Positions 1 through 13,300 of a stretch of 64,000 nt of DNA are shown in pieces. Under the pieces are notes generated by a model. The model saw only the letters and a program-made list of their open reading frames with translations, did not search any database and had not been told where the DNA came from. This stretch comes from Monodelphis domestica (Eukaryota; Chordata; Mammalia; Didelphimorphia; Didelphidae): the NCBI RefSeq assembly GCF_027887165.1, contig NC_077232.1:78087369-78151368 (forward strand), in the 5' to 3' direction. Both the position numbers and the translations under genes were made by a program. The first letter of the stretch is position 1. Every line of letters begins with the position of its first letter.

Positions 1-539
1 ACTCTTGTTAATTGAAAAAATATATTGAATTTTTTAAAAAGGTATACTCACGTGAGGAAATTAAAGAAGCATGGTGGAAAATGTTCAGGTGAAGATCAAC
101 AGAGTCAGAAAGAGGAGTGATTATTGCCATGGCAGAATGCTAACATAACCTGGACAGAAGGAAGCAATACCTGAGGAGTTTGAGAAACAGAGGTCAAATC
201 TAGAAGTGAGGCATGACAGAGAGGGGTAGAGAGGGGGACCTAAAATTACTCAGACACCTTCAGGATTTCTCTCTTTTCTGCTAAAAGCAAAGCAGCTAAT
301 GGATTCTTAGCTTGCTTTAATGATATTTCCAACTTTTGAAAAGGAAACTTAAAAAAAAAAGAGGCGGCATACACAAAGAAATATGGAAAGACACAAAATT
401 ATTAAGTGATATTAACAGAATAATAAAGTTTGCAAAATACCTTACATTTGCAATCCAGTGAGGAAACCAAGGTTGAATGGGATTAAATGATTTTCTTAGG
501 GTTACATATCTCTGAAAAAAGAAGTGAAGTGAGAGGGTT
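1..539. other. AT-rich sequence, nothing recognised
   Basis: No gene-like frame, splice pattern or repeat that I could name. Confidence 0.4.
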
Positions 540-832
540 GGGCATGGGGTGCTCTGTGGTTGGCTTAGGCAGAGTCTCAGCGTTTTGATGTTGTGGGAGT
601 AGGTGGCTTGTACTCCTTAGTGAGCAGCTTTGTTTCCAGTTACCCTCCCGCACCAGTGAAACAGACCCTCTCTGCCTATTTTCCAAGTTGTTTTCTGCAT
701 TAGAGCTGTTGGTTCTGTCTCTCCAGTATTCATTTTGAAGTGTTTTTTTAAGGTTGGTTTGAGAGAATTCTCAGAGTGGTTCTAGCTTTCTGTGCTACTC
801 CCCCATCTTGGCTCTGCCCTTTCATGGCCCTT
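540..832 (-). mobile_element. L1 5' UTR-like fragment, antisense
   Basis: Read on the minus strand it begins GGGCAGAGCCAAGATGG and continues with the pattern of a mammalian L1 5' end (AGCCAAGATGGCNGANTAG). It is fragmentary and isolated from any L1 ORF. The family match is from memory. Confidence 0.5.
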
Positions 833-1189
833 GTTTTGAATGTTCATTTGATTATGTGTTGATAGTTATAAATTATATTAAAATTAATTATAACATTGTA
901 AAAATGAAAAGTCTAATTTAAAATATGAAAGAAGCAGCAAGGGGGCAATTCTATTTTGATCTTGGTTTTTATCAGAAGTTCTTATAATAGTAAGTACCAC
1001 TGTATTAACCAATTGTATAATACATAACTGGTAATATTCACTTATTATCCATAAAATATTCTTCCTCATGCCTCCCGTCACCTTTTCAATTACTGTTCTA
1101 AGTCCACAGGATCCTTCTGACCAACAAAACTCAGTTCCAATTCAAATCCAAGTCATTCTTTCTATAATTTAGTAATCTAATATTTGCAT

Positions 1190-1575
1190 AATACTTTGAA
1201 ATTTGCCAAGAGTGTAATTTGGAACTATGCTTCTAAAGCTACTAACCTGTGCACACCTCAGGTATGGGGTATATGGTCTAGCCAAGCCACTATTAGGTTT
1301 CTACTCCAAAGAGATCAAGGGAAAAAAGCCATATGCACAAAAACACTCATAGCAACCTTTTGTGATGACAAAGAATAGGAAATGGAGTTGGTACCCATCA
1401 ACTGGAGAAGAGCTGAACAAATTCTCTTTATATAAATCTGGTATAAAAAATTATGAAAGGGTCAGTTTCAGAGAAACCTGGTAAGACTTGTATGAATTGA
1501 TGCTGAACAAAGTGAGCAGAACCATGAAAACAATTTATACTATCACTACATTGTAAAGACAGACAACTTTAAAGC
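1190..1575 (+). mobile_element. Old L1 3'-end fragment
   Basis: Degenerate match to the end of L1 ORF2 and the 3' UTR (TTTGGAACTATGC, a CCCATCAACTGG-like stretch, GTGAGCAGAACCATGAAAAC). The same segments, much better kept, occur in the young copy at 20336. Confidence 0.7.
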
Positions 1576-1579
1576 AACT

Positions 1580-1735
1580 CCCCTACAGAGATTATTATCC
1601 CAATTTTACAGATGAGAAAATTGAGGCTCAGGAAAATTAAGACACTTCTTTCAGGGTCACAAAACTAACAAGTATATACACTTGGTCGTAGTCACATCCT
1701 ACAAACCCAAGGTCTTTAGTTGGTCTTGCCCTAGA
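1580..1735 (-). mobile_element. MIR-like SINE fragment, antisense
   Basis: Shows the antisense CORE/MIR pattern 'attttacagatgagaaaattgag' (shortened here), then a CAGGGTCACA-like box and a trailing AACCCAAGGTC. Confidence 0.55.
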
Positions 1736-1754
1736 TGCTTTGCTGTCAGTGCTC

Positions 1755-1978
1755 CTTCGGCATAGCCTTGGGGAACTCATCACCCTGAGTTCATTTGGTC
1801 TCAGACACTAGTTGTGTGACTCTGGACAAGCCACTCTACCCTGTTTGCCTCAGTTCCCTCTTCTCACAAATGATCTGGAGAAGGAAATGGCAAACCACTC
1901 CAGATTTACAAAAAACAAACAAACCCAAATAGGGTTACCAAGAGTCAGACACGACTGAAACAACTAAACAACAAAATA
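1755..1978 (+). mobile_element. Marsupial CORE-type SINE (Mar1-like)
   Basis: Carries TTGTGTGACTCTGGACAAG, TTGCCTCAGTTCCCTC, GGAGAAGGAAATGGCAAAC and the tail AGTCAGACACGACTGAAAC followed by AACTAAACAACAA. This tail separates it from the more common SINE type of the window. Confidence 0.75.
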
Positions 1979-2149
1979 TGTATGTGTGCACAAAATACAC
2001 AGCTCAGTGGAGAGACCAATGGAAGGGACATAAGTAGAAGAGTAACGCATCACCTGGTATAAATATCTGTAGGCTAAAGACTTTCTATAAAAATTTATTT
2101 GCAAATTATTTTTGTCATTGTTAGTAATTACTTATAAGTAGGGCTTTTG

Positions 2150-2660
2150 ATAATTGTTTTACCTTTTTTTAATTAAAATTTTTTATGAAAAAATGTCTTT
2201 CCTATTTTTGCCCCACTTCCTCTACCATTGGAAAAAAGAAAAATAAAGCCTTTATTGTCAAATAAATTCTCAAATTAGCCATATCCAAAAATCTCAGACT
2301 ATACTTTGGATATACCATTTTTCTGCCAGGCAGTGGGCAGAATAATTTTCTTATTAGTCCTCTGGAAGGAATCATCATATTGACAGGGGTTCTTAAGTCT
2401 TTCAAAGTTGTTTTTCCTTAAGTTTTAACTTATTCTCATTTCTATTCATTTTATTCTGCATCAATTCATACAAGCCTTCCCAGATTTTCTCTGAAAACTT
2501 TCATTTCCCCTGGCATAGTTTTATTCCATTCCATTCATCTACCATAATTTGATGAGCCATTCCCCAACTGGTGGGGAAACTCCCTCAAAGTCTCCAATTT
2601 TACCATTACAAAAAGAGCTGCTGTAAATCTTTTTGTGCCTTTGAGTGATGGTTTTTCATA
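2150..2660 (-). mobile_element. L1 3'-end fragment, antisense
   Basis: Antisense version of the L1 ORF2 end and 3' UTR: TGCATCAATTCATACAAG, CCATTCCCCAACTGGTGGG and AAAAAGAGCTGCTGTAAAT. Diverged. Confidence 0.7.
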
Positions 2661-2974
2661 CCTCTAATGCTCTGACTGCCCTCTGCAGTACTGATTGATC
2701 ATTGGCTTTATTTCCAACTCAAAACTAGAGGTTCAGGTCTAAGAAACTGCAAGTCTTGGGCATCTCTGGACCCATAATGATCTGGAAATGTGGATGGGGC
2801 ACCCAGCAACTTTGTTTTAGGAAAACACATCTCTGAAGATCAGGAGTCATTTTGGATTTTGGTTTTGTGCTAGGAACATCATTGTGAAGGTCCCTTTTTT
2901 GATGTTATTTCCCACTCACTACTGGCAAAGCCAAACTCCTGCCCCTCTATTTTAAGGCCAATCTTTCTAATTTT

Positions 2975-3150
2975 TAAAAAAACCCTTATCTTCTGTCTTA
3001 GAATACTAAGTATTGGTTCCAAGATAAAGCCTAGGCAATTGGGGTTAAGTGACTTGTTCAGGTTATACAGCTAGGAAGTGTCTTAAGACCAGATTTATCC
3101 CAGGACTTCCTGTCTCCAGCCTCACTCTAGCCACCCAGCCGCCCCCCATT
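2975..3150 (-). mobile_element. Marsupial tRNA-derived SINE, antisense
   Basis: Runs from ACCCTTATCTTCTGTCTTAG through AAGTGACTTGTTCAGG and AGCTAGGAAGTGTC to CCACCCAGCCGCCCCCC. Diverged full-length copy. Confidence 0.8.
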
Positions 3151-3724
3151 TTTTCCAAGAGACTGTTTTGTTGGCCTTTAACTGGGGCTGAGTTTGCTGC
3201 TGCTGTTCTTAGGTGGCTGAGATGAGAGGGGCAGCTTAATAGAGCAGAAAAAGCCCCTGTGACTTGGGAGTCAGGAGATCAATAAATGTAATGACCAAGC
3301 ATTTACAAGGAAAGCACTCTGTGTGAGGCACCAGTACAGGCGCTGAACTCAAAGAATAAAGCAAAAGGAGCTTCCTCAGCACAGGAAGATGATATGAACA
3401 AAGCAGATCCTATGAGACACATAGAAACTTGGGTGGGGAAGCCTAGAAAACATCTCATTTGAGATGAGTTTTGAAGTAAACCAGATTGGTCAAGATTGGA
3501 AAGAGAGGATTCCAGGTATCAGGGCAGAGGTCTATCTGTTAGGATTACTTTACTTTACCTGCCAACAACATCCCTGTAAAATGGGAGGAATATCCTTCTT
3601 ACCTACCTTACAAGAATTGTGAGAGGTTTTTTGTGAACTTAAGAACTAGAGGTTATAGGATCATAAATTTCATGCTGGAAGGAACCTTGGAAGATATATA
3701 GTATAATTCAAAAGATGAGAATGC

Positions 3725-3834
3725 TGATTTTTTTTTAATATTGAAATTTTCCCTCCATGGTTCTGTGATTCATGTTGTCTCCCTCCTGTTCCCTTCCCCC
3801 TCAGAGTTGACATGCCCACTGGGAAAAGCTAATA
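3725..3834 (-). mobile_element. Short L1 3' UTR fragment, antisense
   Basis: TTTTTTTTAATATTG then CCATGGTTCTGTGATTCATG and CCCCCTCAGAGTTGACATG. The same segment occurs at 33249 and 54428. Confidence 0.6.
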
Positions 3835-4010
3835 ATTTTTTTTAATCCTTATTTTCTATCCTAGTAACAGCTCTTAAGACAGAAGGGCAAGGACTAGGCA
3901 GATGAAGTTAAGCGACTTGCCCAGGTTCACACAGCTCGGAAGTGAGGCCAAATATGAACCCAGGACTTTCCAGACCTGGTGCTCTATCCATTGGGATACA
4001 TAATTGCCCC
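3835..4010 (-). mobile_element. Marsupial tRNA-derived SINE, antisense
   Basis: Contains AAGCGACTTGCCCAGGTTC, ACACAGCTCGGAAGTGAGGC and the 5' head TCCATTGGGATACATAATTG. Diverged. Confidence 0.75.
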
Positions 4011-4089
4011 ATGATTTGTTCAAGGTCATGTAGGTGGCAAGTGGCCAAGCTGGGATGGTAGTTATTTTGGACTTGAGCAAATCAATGAT

Positions 4090-4660
4090 GGTCTTCCTTC
4101 ATGACATCTCGACACCCACTCCAGTCTCTAGTTCAGAGACCCTTAATAGAGGGATCTCCTCTCAAATCCACCCTCCATGAAGCTCAAGAGTCTTCTTTAC
4201 ACAAGTTTGAACATGTTCCTTTCCTGCTCAAAAAGCCTCTAGTGATTTCTCACTGGCTCCAGGATAAAACATACTCCCCAAAATGGTATCTAAGGTTCTC
4301 TAAAATCTGACTCAAACCTTCCTCTCCTGTCTTATTTCTCTGCACTGTCCTTCATGCACTTCCAGTCAAAGTGGATGGTGCAGAAAATTCCAATCAAGGT
4401 GCCCATGCCTAGCTGGCTCACAGCCTCAATTTTGCCTGGGAATTTTTGTTCAAGGCACACCTTGTGTGCTACCTTCTGTTAGGTCTTCCCTAATATTCAT
4501 GCTCTTTGCCTTTTCAAATTATCTTCTTTTTATCTATCTTTAGCATCTTTGAAATCTGCCCTGTAGATATGCAATAAGCTTACCCTTTCTCTAGCATTGT
4601 GGTATTTACAAAGCATCTTGGCATATATCACTCCTCACAAAATAACCCTGTGAAGATTGC
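4090..4660 (+). mobile_element. L2 LINE 3'-end fragment
   Basis: Carries CCTGCTCAAAAAGCCTC, CACTGGCTCCAGGATAAAAC and CACTGTCCTTCATGCACTTC, the typical end of L2 ORF2 and 3' UTR. Old and broken into short frames. Confidence 0.65.
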
Positions 4661-5904
4661 CCCTGTGGTGTCTGGCACCAGCCCTTTGCCCACAGGGGGA
4701 ATTTTCTATTGTGTACTTCATGTGGCTCAAAACGGGTCCTTAAGTTTTTGTAGGATCCTAAAGTCCAGATAGCTGTCAACATTTATTAAAGGCCAAACCA
4801 GTCTTTACCCTAATGGAGCTTACAATCTAATGGTGGAAATAACATGCAAACTAGGTACAAACAATATAAAAACAAAATAGAAAGCTAGATCTACACTAAC
4901 AAGTACAGGCTTTTCTCATGGGGCCCCTATTAAAGATAGGAAGTGGAAGTAGCATCAAAGGACAACCCTTGGGTTTTAGAGACGTCTTTTTTTGCTCACA
5001 GTAACCCGTGTCCAAGGCAGAATTCAGAATTGAGGACTTTCCTTTTCTTGGGTCTACTGCTTTTAACTATTCTAGGTTTTTTATCCCCAACTCTTGGCTC
5101 TAAGGACTATTTTTTGTTTTTGTAATGGCAGTACTAGTGAAAGATTTGCACCTAAATCTGACTTACCATTAATTGGCTGTATGACCTGGTCAGTTAGTCC
5201 TGTTTCCCCAGCGTAAAGGAAATGACAAGATGTGATCATGCAGGGTCCTTCTGATTCTAAACTTGGTAAACAATGGTGATCCCCAACCCAGTATTCTGGC
5301 CCCAAAAGCCCTCAGGAGTCACTAAGTGATTCCTGCATCTTCCTGCACTGCTGGTCTGCATGTCAGGGAGCTACAAGGCTGAGTTGTTGGGAAAGAAAGC
5401 ACTAAGTAAGGCTGGGAGCCCTCCAGAAAACTGCAGTCTGTTTCCCACCAAGCCTAAGTTGATAAAGGCAAGCTGAACCAAGGGCCTTGGGCTGATGAGG
5501 ACAAATGTAGCCATAGAATCAAAGTCAGGTGAAGTCTCTTGAGGGTCGCTCAGGCATTCCTCGGTGGTTTGGTTTGTACCCTGTATCCCTGGGAAAGACT
5601 TTCAAGTGGAGCTAAGCTGAAGAGGTCTTAGGAGTCCAAAAGGCTGGGGGATGATTTTGCATCAAGGACAGTCCTTGATTCTACCTTTTGAGATCTTATT
5701 CTTTTGGATAGATCTGTCCTATGCCCTGGGATCCTGATGCTATTAAGGACATCAAATCAAATGAATTGGTGAGACTCCAAAAGCACAAGGGTATATTTTT
5801 AAATCCCTCATGAAGCAGAATGATGTTCCTGAGTACAAGATCTCTATTAAGGATGATGGGGAGAAGTCAATCAACAAGGTCCAATAGCAAGTCTTAACAA
5901 TTCA
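4661..5904. other. Intergenic, mostly unassigned
   Basis: An antisense L2 tail lies at about 4770-4870 (CAACATTTATTAAAGGCC, then GGAGCTTACAATCTAATGG). The rest shows no repeat or gene that I recognise. Confidence 0.4.
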
Positions 5905-6800
5905 ATATTATATGCCAGCTATGTGCAAGGACCTCTGTTCAATTCAGAGGCTACAAAGATGAGAGAAGTAGACTGGAAATGTTTTAGTGGGTGAAGTCCA
6001 CTCTCTAAGTACTCAAAGACATAGAGAGGCAGGAGGGGGCAAGGCAAGACTGAAAAAGCAAAATAGTCCAATTTAGTTGTGAACAGTTCAGTATGATTGA
6101 AAAATGGGATAAGAAATAAAGTTCAAAGGGTAGGATGCCACCATACTTGAATGCCAATTCCTAATTTAGTAGTAACCACTTATTTCTGAGAAGGAGAAAC
6201 ACACTGGAGAAGGAAGAAACTAAGTAGGCTCATTTAGGAAGTTTTAGGACTACAGTCCTGGTACAAAATGAGGGTGTGAGCCATGGAAAAGAGGAATGGA
6301 TGGAAGAGATCTGTTTCAACAACTTTATTAGGAACCTGAAGACGATCAACAAGAAAACATTTTAACATACAAAGAACAAAAAAGGGATCGTGTATGAAAC
6401 TGAGCTTCTTCTATGTAGTTTCAATTATATATTAAACTTAACCACAAAGAAACAACAACTACCCTGTTTGTTGTCTCATGAACTTCTTTCTGCTCTCTCC
6501 TATGTTTTGTAATGTTTTGTCCGTTGATGTTTTTAAGGTGTTTCATAAGACATAACAGGACATCCTGGGCAGTAAGTAACAGTATGAGGCAGATCAGAGA
6601 AGGGGTGTTTGAGGAACGTTAAGTCCCAATTTGGCTAGAACATAGCATACCTGAAGGAGATTAGTGGGAGATAAGGCTGGAGCAGATTGTGGAGGAGCTA
6701 GCTTAAATATAAGAATTTGGCCTTTATCCTTTGACCAGCAGTAAATAACCCCTGAAAAATTTGAGCAGTGATAGGGTCACATCCATGCTTCTGGAAGATT
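5905..6800 (-). mobile_element. L2 LINE 3' end, antisense
   Basis: The antisense L2 tail (GCCAGCTATGTGCAAGGAC) is at 5910, and the antisense ORF2 end is at 6680-6800 (GATTGTGGAGGAGCTAGC, then TGATAGGGTCACATCCATG and GGAAGATTATTTGG). The middle, about 6050-6600, is too diverged to assign. Confidence 0.5.
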
Positions 6801-6820
6801 ATTTGGATAATTTATGTGAG

Positions 6821-7000
6821 GGGACACCTAGCTGGCTCAGTGAGTAGATAATCAGACTTAGAGACAAAAGGTCCTGTGTATTCAAACCAGACCTCAGACA
6901 CTACGTGACCCTAGGTAAGTCACTTAACACCAATTATGTAGCCTTTACTGCTCTTCTGCCTTAAAACAGTAATACTGATTCTAAAACAAAAGGGTTTAAA
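6821..7000 (+). mobile_element. Marsupial tRNA-derived SINE
   Basis: GGGGACACCTAGCTGGCTCA head, CCAGACCTCAGACACTACG, CCTAGGTAAGTCACTTAAC and the A-rich tail AAGGGTTTAAAAA. Full length. Confidence 0.85.
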
Positions 7001-7439
7001 AACTAGTAATTATTACATGCGAATGAATTGGACTTGGGGGACAGCAGGCATTAAGAACATTTCAGAAGCTACACAAGAAGTGGTTAAAAGGCCTAGCCCA
7101 AAAGGAACTGTAGAAACTTGGCCTGGAGAAGGGACCAGAGTGAACCAATGACCAATTTCAAATGTATATTAGATTTTTAATGATTCCTGTCAAGTTTTAT
7201 CATTTGGAACTTATCACCTCTTTCCCCAACCAAAACCTGCCCCATGTGCCATGTCCCATATCCCATGTCCCTGGTTCATTTATGTACTAAGATTCTTCCA
7301 GTACCCTGGCTTAAAATATCAAATTCATTTTATGACAGGGCCAATGTAGGAATGTCTCACCCAACTTGTTATGGTATTGGTTTAAAAAAAAAAAGTTTTT
7401 CTTGGGGGGGGGGGTAGATATAAAAAACAAACAACCTTC

Positions 7440-7880
7440 AGTTATTTTTGACTCTTATTCCTCACCTTTTACTTTAAAGTTCTGCTCATTCTTTATCTGC
7501 AATCTCTCTGGCTTTGTCTTCTACTCTCACATTTAGGTCTTCTATAACCTTTTGCCTCTATTAAAGAAATCTTTTTATCAGGCCTCCTTAACCCTTTCTC
7601 CTCTAATTCATGCCAGATTAACCACTGTCATTGCTCTGATAATGGGACTTTCCTTTCTCCAAAAGCTAAAGTGGTTCCTTATTTTCTAAAATATAGCTTA
7701 CCTAACTTAGCCAATAACTTGCTGTTCCAGGTTTACTTATGCAACTAATTATATTGCTCACCACTTCCTGAATGTCTCCCCTTTAGGTTCTTGGTCATAT
7801 CTCTTCTTCCATAGAATCCAGTCCAATTCTTGCATTTACAGATGAAGAAACTGAGGCAACTTGCTACAACAGAAAGAGCA
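7440..7880 (+). mobile_element. L2 LINE 3'-end fragment
   Basis: L2-like CTCATTCTTTATCTGCAATC, TTCCTTTCTCCAAAAGCTAA and the end ATCCAGTCCAATTCTTGC. Old, with moderate similarity by eye. Confidence 0.5.
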
Positions 7881-9354
7881 TTAACAATGGAGATAATATG
7901 GGTTCAAATCCTCCCTCTATCATTTGGGCAAATAGCAACCCCCTGGGGTCATTTAGATGGTTGGATAGCCTTTCAGCCCTGGATCTGTAATTCCTAAGTC
8001 ACATGGCCTAAGGCAAGATAGTGGGGCAAATCACAAGTTTCATCATTCCTGGGCAAACATTCCTCGCATCTACACTTATCTCAACCTGGTGTAGTACCAT
8101 TATCACCCTACTTATGATGGCATTCAGCATTAATTTACTCTTCCCCTCTATGCTCAGTCAAATTAGATGACCACTTTTCTGGCCTCAGGTTCTAACTGTA
8201 CTTTACTACTACTCCCTTTTACCTATTCTAAGTTTCATGATAAGGTAACAGGTTTCTGTACCCAGGAAAATGAGAATTGTGTAATCTATAAAAGCACAGA
8301 AACTCAAGTATTCATTCACTGTGAAGATTTAGATAAGATGTCAAAAAATGTGTAATCTTATTTGTAACCAAAAAAAAAAATCCACCAGAACTTTTTTATA
8401 AATTTAAGGGCAAAACCCAGTCACAAATTTAGCTACAAAGGGATGGCAACATTCTTGAATTGCCCACTATAGTGAATTGTGACCCTCATGGAAACCACCA
8501 TCAAAAGACCAATTTCCTTAGTGTAGATCCTTAATCATAGACCTCCATGTACACAAACACACATACTCCCTTAAATAGAAGATATCAACTCTCTGAAAAC
8601 AGGACATTCACATTTCATCTATATATTCCTAGTGCCTTGTGCTTGGTCTTATCACTTGATGAAAACAAAAAACATACATAATTTTAAGTTTTATTCAGAA
8701 TGTTCTAAGGAAGGGCCCAGCAATACCAACAACTATCTTTAAAAGATAGGAACCACACTGATAATTGCTCTCAGTTTTTATTGTTGGGCTCTGTCCCATT
8801 TTGGCATTTAAAAGTTGGAATAAAATATTTAGTAAGAATAACATAGCCTCCCTTCTTTTCAATGGCTAACATAACCCTTCCCCCCAACTTTTCCTCCAAG
8901 ATTCTCCTTATTGTCCTAACTTGCTTCAGTTCAACAATAGTCTTCCTAAGATGCAGCACTTAGAAATTAAATGAATGTAATAATATTTCAGATATGGTCT
9001 GACAGGGATAGATCACATTTCTAGAAAAAATTCAATAGTTGTACACACCAAGAAACATTTACCACAAAACAATCAAAATGTCTTTAGTAGAAGACTAATT
9101 TCATTCATTCAGATATGTATTGACCGCTTAAAAATTTCAAGCTACCAACCTAATACAGTAAACTTACAATATTGGTATCCTCCCATCTATAGTAGTTACC
9201 TATCTTTTTAATTAAAAAAATATGAAGGCATAAAGACATACAGGGTATTCTTTTGAAAGAATTTTACATAATTATGAAAATGAATGCATATGAGGAGGTT
9301 CATTGGAAAGAAGAGTAACAAAGTTCACACCTATCTGACAACCTAATAAATCTG
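7881..9354. other. Intergenic, downstream of SLBP
   Basis: AT-rich. Apart from a MIR-like patch near 7850-8030 I see no named repeat and no coding frame with conserved features. Confidence 0.4.
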
Positions 9355-10190
9355 ATGCACAAGATTCTTTCCCTTTTATTTTTTGCAAGAACATTCCATA
9401 CAAAAGCAATTAAAACATTAACCATATTAAGTTTACAATTGAATATTTGAACAGAAAATCTGTACAATATTATCATTTACAACAATTTTACATGGCTTAT
9501 TAATTGGTTGCATTTAAAAAATGTTTTTCCCTACATACTTTGCATTTCTTTAACTCTTCTTCAAACATCACAAGAAGAGCTATCACTGACTATTTACAAG
9601 TACCAAACTAAGGTTGCAGCAATCTTCAAGCTCAGTATTCAAAAAATCCACTATCTATATAGTATAGTGTGACTTTCCAGTGCTCTGGATGAAACGAAAA
9701 GCTTTTTTAATACATTTGGCACCTTGAAAAGATGCCAGAAAGTTAGTTTTAAAGGAAATGGGAGGCATCCAACTCAAAGTACACTGGTAAAGCACAAAGA
9801 AATGCTGGTCCCTTATTGTAGTTCTACGATAAAACCAAGAGACCAATATGGCATTTTATACCTAGGAAAAGCCACTTATGCCAGCCAAGTTCATTAAGAG
9901 AAACCTATGAAACAATCAGGTTGTTTCAATGTCACTTTTCGTGTGTTGATAAAAATTTATAATTTAACACTTGCAAACCCATCCAATATACAAAAAATTA
10001 AGTAAAAATAAGAAAATGAGGCAAGAACAACAACATCATGAAATAATGAACTATGAACAAGAGAGAAACATCCAGTTACCAATACACAACACAGTTTGGC
10101 CAACATTTCACCAGAATTATTTTCACCTAGACAATGCCATCTATTTTAGAATAGAATTTGTTTCCTCAAAATAGCCTCCAGGTGGCACCC
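9355..10190 (-). other. SLBP: SLBP 3' untranslated region (inferred)
   Basis: About 835 AT-rich bases follow the stop codon and carry no recognisable repeat. Their length fits the human 3' UTR as I remember it. The end is placed from the AATAAA at 9380-9375. A second AATAAA at about 8693-8688 could give a longer form. Confidence 0.6.
9375..9380 (-). terminator. Polyadenylation signal AATAAA for SLBP
   Basis: The minus strand reads AATAAA here, 811 bases past the SLBP stop codon. The next AATAAA downstream on the minus strand is near 8690. Neither site has been shown to be used. Confidence 0.5.
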
Positions 10191-10307
10191 TTAGCTCACA
10201 GATGGGAATTCTTTCAGTGGTTCAGTCAAACAAGCCTCCAAGCCAAATTCATCTCCTGCTTGATAATCAACATGTCTAACTTTAGTAGGCGTGCCAGAAT
10301 ACATATC
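10191..10307 (-). CDS. SLBP: SLBP coding exon 8 and stop
   Basis: Encodes [16 protein letters not shown], then [18 protein letters not shown] and PSVS, followed by TAA at 10193-10191. This is the conserved C-terminal tail (human [10 protein letters not shown]...EACLTEPL) needed for histone pre-mRNA processing. It is separated from exon 7 by a 6.6-kb intron. Confidence 0.95.
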   Translation of the reverse strand, partial: DMYSGTPTKVRHVDYQAGDEFGLEACLTEPLKEFPSVS

Positions 10308-13300
10308 CTACAAAACAAAAATGTGAATCATAATTTAGAAATATTGCTAAGCAAGTATGTCACATTGGCAAAAATTTTATTCTTAAAAAAAAAGTATCTT
10401 AGAATCAAGAAAACAATATATATAGCTACAAATTTAACATTTGAAGAATAACTTGTGAGTGTATGCCTTCAGAGCATGAACTGAAAAACAGAACACCAAA
10501 GACATAATCTATATATACATAACTGTTTGCCGGATGATGCCTTCTATGGTGTGGGTGTGTGGCATGGGGGAGGGACAGAGATATATGGAAATAAATTCTA
10601 TTAATTTACTTTCAAGACATCTTAAGAGACAGGGATATTGAGACAAGTACATTCACATACCCATTAATGAACTAATTCAAACAGATGGGGGGCAGTTAGG
10701 TGGCATAGTAGATGGAGTGCTGGGCCTGGAACCAGAGGCCTAAATTCAAATCCAGATTCAGCCATTAATTAATTGTGTGACCCCAGGCAAGTCATTTAAC
10801 CCTCTGCCTCCCCAGTATTTTTGCCAAGAAAACCCTAAATGGGTTCACAAAGAATTGGATATAACTGAAACAAAGAAAAAACAAAGAAAATGTCCTTTGG
10901 CAAAGAAAATTTTCCTACCAAATATTCTCCCCAAAACTACAACAATGAATACTAATGTTGTTTTCCCTGAACTTACTAATCTTTTAGTGTCAAGAGAAGA
11001 TTATTATATACTAAAAACCTTATCTTAAATAACTGCAGTGCCACTTTGGCTGATCTACGTTTCCAGGTCATGACCACATCACTTTAGTATCTTCATAGAA
11101 AAATCCAAACTTTTGCTTAACCTCTTCTGGAAACTACTTTCATAATTCAAAATATTTGGACAATTTCAGAAGTATAAGACTTTTGAACTGGGTACCAAAG
11201 TGTTTTAAAATGAAATTTCTATAAATGACAAACTACTATTGGTTTCACTTCATATCTTGCAAACTGGCAAAAATGAGTACTATGGGGAGAGATTAACACA
11301 CTGTTGGAGGAGCTTAAGTTAGTCGAACTCAACCAGATACAGGGTAAATAAGATAACTTTCCTGCTAGGCCTCAAAAGCTCCTGACATTCCTCTATAGCC
11401 AACCCTTTTATCTCATCTTTTTCCTGCATACCCCACATCCCTATTATTGTCCTGCCTCCTTCTAATCATCAAGCAGTCTCTGGGCTCCTTCCTCAATGCC
11501 ATGCCCAAGCCTTCTCCATTCTTTTAACAATAAAACTTTGATCCCACCATCCCCTATAGTCCACTATCTCTTAATCCCTCCATACCCAGACTGCTGAATG
11601 GAGCTCTCTAGTTTTAAGTCTGCATTATTACTTCTCCAAAAATCTACTTCTAGCTTTATCACAATTGAATCTGACCGTTCTAAGGTACATAAGGTCCACT
11701 GCCAGACTCAGTGGCCTTTGCCTTAGTCAGTCTTCATTGTTCTAGACCTCCCTCTTCTGCAATCTTTCACCATGCTTCTCCTTTCTGGTTTTTCTCTTCT
11801 CTCTGGACTTTGGCAATAAGGCTCTTTCTCTTGGTTCCTCTCTTGTTTAACCATTCCACCTCAATTTCCTTTGCTGAGCAATTATTCATATTCTTTCCCT
11901 ACAAAACCCTGGATGGCCACCAATGCTCTGTACTGAAGCTGCTCCAGTTCTCTCCTTTGTATATCCTTGGCAAACTAACAGCCATCAAGAGGGATTCAGT
12001 CATCCATCACTCTATGCAGATGACTTTTCAGATACACATCTATCACATACAGTATATTCCTGCAGTTTTGGTCCACAATCACCAGCTGCCATCTATTGGA
12101 CTTTTCCACTAGATAATTCATGATTCTTCAAACTTCACATGTCCCAAATAAAATAATTTTATTTCTCCCTCAACTGTTTTCCCATTCTTACCTTGCTTAT
12201 TTGTGAAGATACTCAAACTTCTAGTCTCCCAGATTCAAGACCAGAATCCCAGGATCACCTTTCTAGTTCTAGATCTATTATCACCGCGTCTGGGCTGTTG
12301 GGAGTGGCCTTACTATTGTCTCTGTGCCTAGTCTCTGCAATCTCCAATCCAGTCTCTAGATTAAACTCACTGGCCAAAAACTGTATCATACAATATAGAT
12401 AACACTTAATTTGTAGTTTTCAAAGCCAAAATACAGCCCACAGGGATTCATTTCCAACTGCATGTCACCACTGCTAAAAACACTGTATCCCCAAAGTACA
12501 AATCTATCTATATCTTCCCCTGCTCAAAAATGAGGGGCTCCCAACCACCCTTAAGATCAAATACAAAGTCCTAATGTTTGGCATTTTAAAGTTTCTCATA
12601 ATCTGGCATAATTCTAGACTCACTACTCATTCTCTTCCATGCTCCTCCATTCCCTTCATCTCTTCTGCCCTTTCGAGATGCCTACCTTTGAAGCTCAAAT
12701 TAAAAAATATATACAATCACAAGGAACTGATTTCCCCATTATAATATCAGTTCCCTAACAGGCATAGACAACTTCATTTTTGTCTTTATATTCCCAGTAT
12801 AAAGGGTGTCCATTAGCTCAAGAAAGGTTCAATATCCTAGTATATAAAATTAAATACTACAAAATGATGAGTGCCAAGAAACATGAGATTGTATAAAATG
12901 ACACCATCTAAATAAGCAAAACCAGAATATATACCACTACAACAACATAATGACAAGATCTACAATGGATCCTACTGGCGACTAACTGAAATTCCAATTG
13001 TGGTCCTGGAAAACTGAGAAACTAAAGATCACTCCCTACACATCATAGCCATGGGGCCAGTCATAACTATGGCAGAATGCCATGTACCCTGTTAGTGGTA
13101 GCCACTAAAAAGTGGCCTCCAAGAGTAGGATCAATTCTGTGATTAAGGGCTAAAACTGAATATTTATAAAAATGAGTAAAATTTTAAAAAGCATTAATAA
13201 AAGTTGTTTATTATGGGGCACACTTCAAGGATCTCAATTTTACTGTCTGGTTACTTCCTCTCTTGATGCAAACCATAATTCCTGTCAAAATCTAGATAAG

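Noticed and set aside
1-9354. Search for FAM53A, the expected next neighbour
   Set aside because: No frame resembling FAM53A was found; it may start beyond the left edge.
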